Shown here one piece after another: positions 5,277-7,666 of a DNA stretch of 7,666 nt. Numbering within the stretch: the stretch's first letter is position 1; every line of letters starts with the position of its first letter. The notes under the pieces are model-generated. The model was given only the letters and a program-made list of their open reading frames with translations, was not told the DNA's origin and ran no database searches. The stretch is from a bacterium (lineage in GTDB: Bacteria > Patescibacteriota > Microgenomatia > Daviesbacterales > UBA10151), in contig DAHXOS010000029.1 in NCBI GenBank assembly GCA_027364775.1, positions 1 through 7,666 on the forward strand, read 5' to 3'. The translations under genes were made by a program, and so were the position numbers.

Positions 5277-6323
5277 ATGGCTGATACAGAAAGACCAAGA
5301 ATTTGTTTTATTAATACACCTGGAGAAATAACAAAAGCTGAAAGAGGCTTCGCTAATCCTTTAGATATTTCTCCTGATTTACCAGCTGTTGCCAACGTTG
5401 GAATTATAGATTTAACTCAAACCACTGAGGGAGTTATTGGTTTAACAAAAAGGGTGGCTGATACTATCCATCCATTGCTTGGAGACTATGATGGCTTTGT
5501 GGTTACTGGAGGACGAGATAATCTTCATTTAATTGCTTCCAGACTTGCCTTTGCTTTTGGTCCTTCACTAGACAGAACTATTGCAGTAGCAGGTACTCAT
5601 ATTCCTGCTTATTATGGTCACAGTGGTGCTCGTGTTGATCTAATTAAGGCAGCTATGGTTGCTGCAACTCCTTTTAGAGAAGCTGTAGTTTTATATGATA
5701 ATTTGATTACAAGAGGCAGCAATGCAGAACTTAAAGCAGTAGGACAGTCACCATTAAGGTCTTATATACCATATTGGCCAACCGACTGGGGTCATTTAGG
5801 TGAAGTGACTTCATTAGGTGTTGAAGTAAATTATAGAAGAGATTTCAAACCTACAGAAGGAACGTTTATTAATGACTTCGAAACTGACATGGCAGTGATC
5901 CCTCTTACTCCAGGATTGGAACCAGAATTTTATGTACCTGCGACTCAAGGAAGGCAAGCAGTAGTTATTGAAGGCTATGGGTGGGGAATACCAGCTAGAG
6001 AACCATATTCTTTTATACCATTAATTGCTGATCTACTTAGACATAATACCCCAGTAATTTTTACTTCAAGGGTAAGAGATACCTTAATACCAGATGATGA
6101 AAAACTGCCTGGAGAAGCTGTTATGGATTCCTTAGGTGGTGTTACTGGAAGGTTGATGACTCCAGAAATTGCTACTGCTAAATTCTCCTGGGTTGTCAGA
6201 AGAGTAAATAATGAGATAACCGATGGCCATTTGCCCGAGAAGAATAAACTACCAAGAGTTAAAGAGCTAATGAAAAGACCTTATGTAGGAGAGTTTGGGA
6301 TTTATAAGCCTTTTTCCGAATAA
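5277..6323 (+). CDS. Asparaginase-family protein lacking both catalytic threonines
   Basis: A 348-residue, two-domain protein of the bacterial asparaginase/glutaminase fold, matching E. coli type I enzyme along its length. Residues 69-76 (GDYDGFVV) match YDDYDGFVI. ASRLAFAF (87-94) matches ASALSFML. AVAGTHIPAYYGHSGARVDLIKAAMVAA (103-130) matches TGSQIPLAELRSDG plus the next helix. ITRGSNAELKA (144-154) matches the Y-R-G-N segment. IEGYGWGIPA (231-240) opens the C-terminal domain like LRSYGVGNAP, and LMTPEIATAKFSWVV (293-307) closes it. The active site is changed. The nucleophile motif TGGTI is TPGEI (14-18), with Glu17 in place of Thr. The second motif HGTDT is GGRDN (78-82), keeping Asp81 but with Arg80 and Asn82 for the Thr residues. 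Hydrolysis of asparagine by the usual route is improbable; binding, regulation or other chemistry is possible. It is co-transcribed with the PLP-fold gene. Confidence 0.8.
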   Translation: MADTERPRICFINTPGEITKAERGFANPLDISPDLPAVANVGIIDLTQTTEGVIGLTKRVADTIHPLLGDYDGFVVTGGRDNLHLIASRLAFAFGPSLDRTIAVAGTHIPAYYGHSGARVDLIKAAMVAATPFREAVVLYDNLITRGSNAELKAVGQSPLRSYIPYWPTDWGHLGEVTSLGVEVNYRRDFKPTEGTFINDFETDMAVIPLTPGLEPEFYVPATQGRQAVVIEGYGWGIPAREPYSFIPLIADLLRHNTPVIFTSRVRDTLIPDDEKLPGEAVMDSLGGVTGRLMTPEIATAKFSWVVRRVNNEITDGHLPEKNKLPRVKELMKRPYVGEFGIYKPFSE

Positions 6324-6820
6324 AATTTACCAGCTTCAACATCTTTAGCTGCTTCCTCTGCTGTAAAAGTTTTTCCATTCATACAAACATAAATTCCTGG
6401 TTCAAGTAATAATACTTGAGAAAAAGAATAACCTAAATTAAAACCAGCATCTGACATATCAAATCCTTTTAAAGGAGTAAAAGATCCTAGTAAAACAATA
6501 GTCTTACCTTTAAAGTCTAAATTAGTTTGCAGATATTTTGCTGTATCAGGCATTGTATAAGTTCCATGAGTAATAATAACTTTCTGAACTGGATTTTCCT
6601 CAATAATTTCTATAATTTTATTTCGATCCTCATTACTAATCTCCCTACTATCTCTCATACAAACTGTAGTAAAGCTAATTTTATTATAAAGATTTAAACT
6701 TTTAAAAAATTCAGGTAGTGATGACTCTTGCCTGACTACAACAGTATCTTTGGCTCCATCCCATTGTGAGTCAATGGTTCCACCTGTAATTATCACCTCG
6801 ATTGGTTCTAAGTTATTCAT
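6302..6820 (-). CDS. Short single-domain asparaginase homologue
   Basis: A 172-residue cytoplasmic protein corresponding to only the N-terminal domain of asparaginases (usual length about 330). Such short 'asparaginase domain' proteins form a recognised group in bacteria and archaea, so it need not be truncated. ITGGTI (11-16) carries the nucleophile Thr15. ITHGTYTM (83-90) carries the second Thr87, but the usual Asp after it is Tyr88. LLGSFTPLKGFDMSDAGFNLGYS (110-132) matches GSQIP...SDGQINL. PGIYVCMNGKTFTAEEA (141-157) is the normal end of the short family. Amidase activity on asparagine or a related amide is plausible but not shown. Its 3' end overlaps that of the 5277-6323 gene by 22 bp, tail to tail, so the two transcripts are antisense to each other. 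An AT-rich -10-like TATTAT (6832-6837) lies 11 bases before the ATG; no Shine-Dalgarno is seen. Confidence 0.8.
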   Translation of the reverse strand: MNNLEPIEVIITGGTIDSQWDGAKDTVVVRQESSLPEFFKSLNLYNKISFTTVCMRDSREISNEDRNKIIEIIEENPVQKVIITHGTYTMPDTAKYLQTNLDFKGKTIVLLGSFTPLKGFDMSDAGFNLGYSFSQVLLLEPGIYVCMNGKTFTAEEAAKDVEAGKFYSEKGL

Positions 6821-6831
6821 TTTGCTTAAAC

Positions 6832-6837
6832 ATAATA
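6832..6837 (-). promoter_or_regulatory. Weak -10 candidate for the short asparaginase gene
   Basis: On the minus strand TATTAT (5 of 6 to TATAAT) ends 11 bases before the ATG at 6820, predicting a leader of about 5 bases. No good -35 is visible at 16-18 bp. An overlapping TATATT at 6834-6839 is an alternative. Confidence 0.3.
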
Positions 6838-6919
6838 TACAAAATCCAACATTTTTGCTAGGCTAGTTACTATTTTGTACTTTGATTTTCTGTAAGAATT
6901 GGAGTAACCTTTAATTGCT

Positions 6920-6940
6920 GCCCTAATCAGGGCTTTTTTT
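6920..6940 (+). terminator. Intrinsic terminator just before the ATPase gene
   Basis: GCCCT (6920-6924) pairs perfectly with AGGGC (6929-6933) around a 4-base AATC loop, followed directly by seven T (6934-6940). This is a textbook rho-independent terminator on the plus strand only. It ends 8 bases before the ATG at 6949, and no plus-strand gene lies in the 600 bases before it except the 3' end at 6323. It may end read-through from the 3977-6323 operon, a short leader RNA, or act as an attenuator for the ATPase. Confidence 0.85.
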
Positions 6941-6948
6941 GTATAAAA

Positions 6949-7666
6949 ATGAATATTAAAAAATTTAGAGTTTGGAATTATAAATCAATCATTGATTCTG
7001 AAGACTGCTATCCTTCTCAGGGTGTAACAGTTCTCGCTGGGAAAAATGAAGCTGGAAAAACCTCACTTTTGGAAGCATTAGAAGATTTTAACCCAGGTCA
7101 AAGTATTAGAGAAAAAGCAATCCCAATTCAAAGTGAAGATAATAAACCAAGGATAAGCATTTGGTTTGATTGTCCTAAGGGAGATTTAGAAGAAATTTTC
7201 CAAAAAATTGGCCACTCGCATGAAGTCAAAGATGAATCAGTAGAAATCCACCTAGAGAAACATTACCCCAATATTTATGTTTTAGGAGATGAGACCTCTG
7301 AAAAATTGGGTTTTTCTGATTCTAACCCAGTTGATTTAACAGCCATAGAGGAACAGGCTAAGACGCCATTAGAAACAATCGTTGCTATTTTTAATTCTCA
7401 GCAGCCTCATTTGGCGAATATCACAAATCCTAGCTTTGATGTTAATAATTTGCCTGAAACTAAGACTGCCTTTGAAAAACTTAGAAGTGAAGTTGAGCCA
7501 ATATTACCTAATATCCCTGACCCTGACCAATCTGCTTTAAAAGAGCATATTCAGACACTTATCAATTTATCAACCAAAGCTATCCAGGATTCCTCCGTTA
7601 AAGATAAATTTGTTAAAGAGTTTCAGGATTATTTCCCAAATTTTATACTCTTTAGCTCTTTTAATG
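6949..7666 (+). CDS. OLD-like AAA ATPase, N-terminal part (runs off window)
   Basis: 239 residues are visible and the frame is open at the right edge. The start MNIKKFRVWNYKSI is the typical first strand and loop of SMC/RecF/OLD-type ABC ATPases. Residues 26-31 (VTVLAG) lead into the Walker A motif GKNEAGKTS (31-39), followed by LLEALEDF. Later visible parts include ISIWFD (a beta strand of the ATPase core), a helical insert, and PNFILFSSF near the edge. The last resembles the P-x-F-x-x-F segment seen before the second half of OLD-family and related ATPases. Walker B, the signature motif and any C-terminal TOPRIM nuclease would lie beyond the window. OLD family members act in phage defence or DNA processing, so this is a candidate defence gene, alone or with a helicase partner downstream. 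No Shine-Dalgarno precedes it; the terminator at 6920-6940 occupies that space. Confidence 0.8.
   Translation, partial: MNIKKFRVWNYKSIIDSEDCYPSQGVTVLAGKNEAGKTSLLEALEDFNPGQSIREKAIPIQSEDNKPRISIWFDCPKGDLEEIFQKIGHSHEVKDESVEIHLEKHYPNIYVLGDETSEKLGFSDSNPVDLTAIEEQAKTPLETIVAIFNSQQPHLANITNPSFDVNNLPETKTAFEKLRSEVEPILPNIPDPDQSALKEHIQTLINLSTKAIQDSSVKDKFVKEFQDYFPNFILFSSFN

Noticed and set aside
5084..5395. 103-residue minus-strand frame
   Set aside because: It is antisense to the junction of the PLP-fold and asparaginase-like genes, both of which align to known families.
6882..6914. Leader peptide before the ATPase terminator (TTG start)
   Set aside because: It is only 10 codons from a rare start with no ribosome binding site, and carries no run of regulatory codons.
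1..7666. Recoded UGA (as in Gracilibacteria/Absconditabacteria)
   Set aside because: Full-length frames are obtained with the standard code without any in-frame TGA needing read-through.
1..7666. CRISPR array, insertion sequence or transposase
   Set aside because: No regularly spaced direct repeats, terminal inverted repeats flanking a transposase, or DDE/tyrosine-recombinase motifs were seen.

Overview
This 7.7 kb AT-rich stretch of bacterial DNA is read with the standard genetic code. None of the genes needs an internal TGA to be read through, and all the complete frames I checked end in TAA. Short, lineage-specific proteins, sparse Shine-Dalgarno sites, at least one good leaderless promoter and a secreted Cys-rich protein suggest a Candidate Phyla Radiation (Patescibacteria) genome, perhaps Microgenomates-like. 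That placement is inference from style, not from a marker gene.

Left region (1-3925) looks like accessory DNA, possibly part of an integrated element. On the minus strand, reading right to left, are an XRE-type repressor (2478-2804), a zinc-ribbon protein (1988-2410), a 269-residue unknown with a possible C-terminal helix-turn-helix (1119-1928), a DUF5659-like protein (660-953), a small unknown (338-670) and a partial unknown leaving the left edge (1-311). A 165-bp gap (954-1118) holds a TATAAT box followed by a strongly structured leader closed by a perfect 13-bp stem. Diverging from the repressor are two overlapping plus-strand genes for membrane-anchored proteins (2877-3599, 3587-3925). 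The first carries 12 cysteines in two regularly spaced modules. An 18-bp palindrome sits directly before its start.

Middle region (3926-6820) is a separate unit. A -35/-10 promoter places transcription start on the A of the ATG of a cysteine-synthase-fold (PLP fold type II) gene at 3977. That gene is split by a one-base frameshift near 4535. It is followed, 2 bp after its stop, by a full-length asparaginase-family gene (5277-6323). Both proteins keep their fold motifs but have lost the defining catalytic residues: the Schiff-base lysine is Tyr82, and the two asparaginase threonines are Glu17 and Arg80. Converging on them, with a 22-bp overlap of 3' ends, is a short single-domain asparaginase homologue (6302-6820) that keeps both threonines. 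This cluster of two remodelled enzymes and an apparently active-type asparaginase is the most intriguing part of the window.

Right region (6821-7666) has an intrinsic terminator (6920-6940) ending only 8 bases before the start of an OLD-like AAA ATPase gene (6949 onward, cut by the right edge). This gene is a candidate anti-phage or DNA-repair factor. The terminator placement suggests attenuation, a small RNA, or insulation from upstream transcription. No tRNA, rRNA, CRISPR array, insertion sequence or transposase was seen, and no gap between genes exceeds 300 bases.
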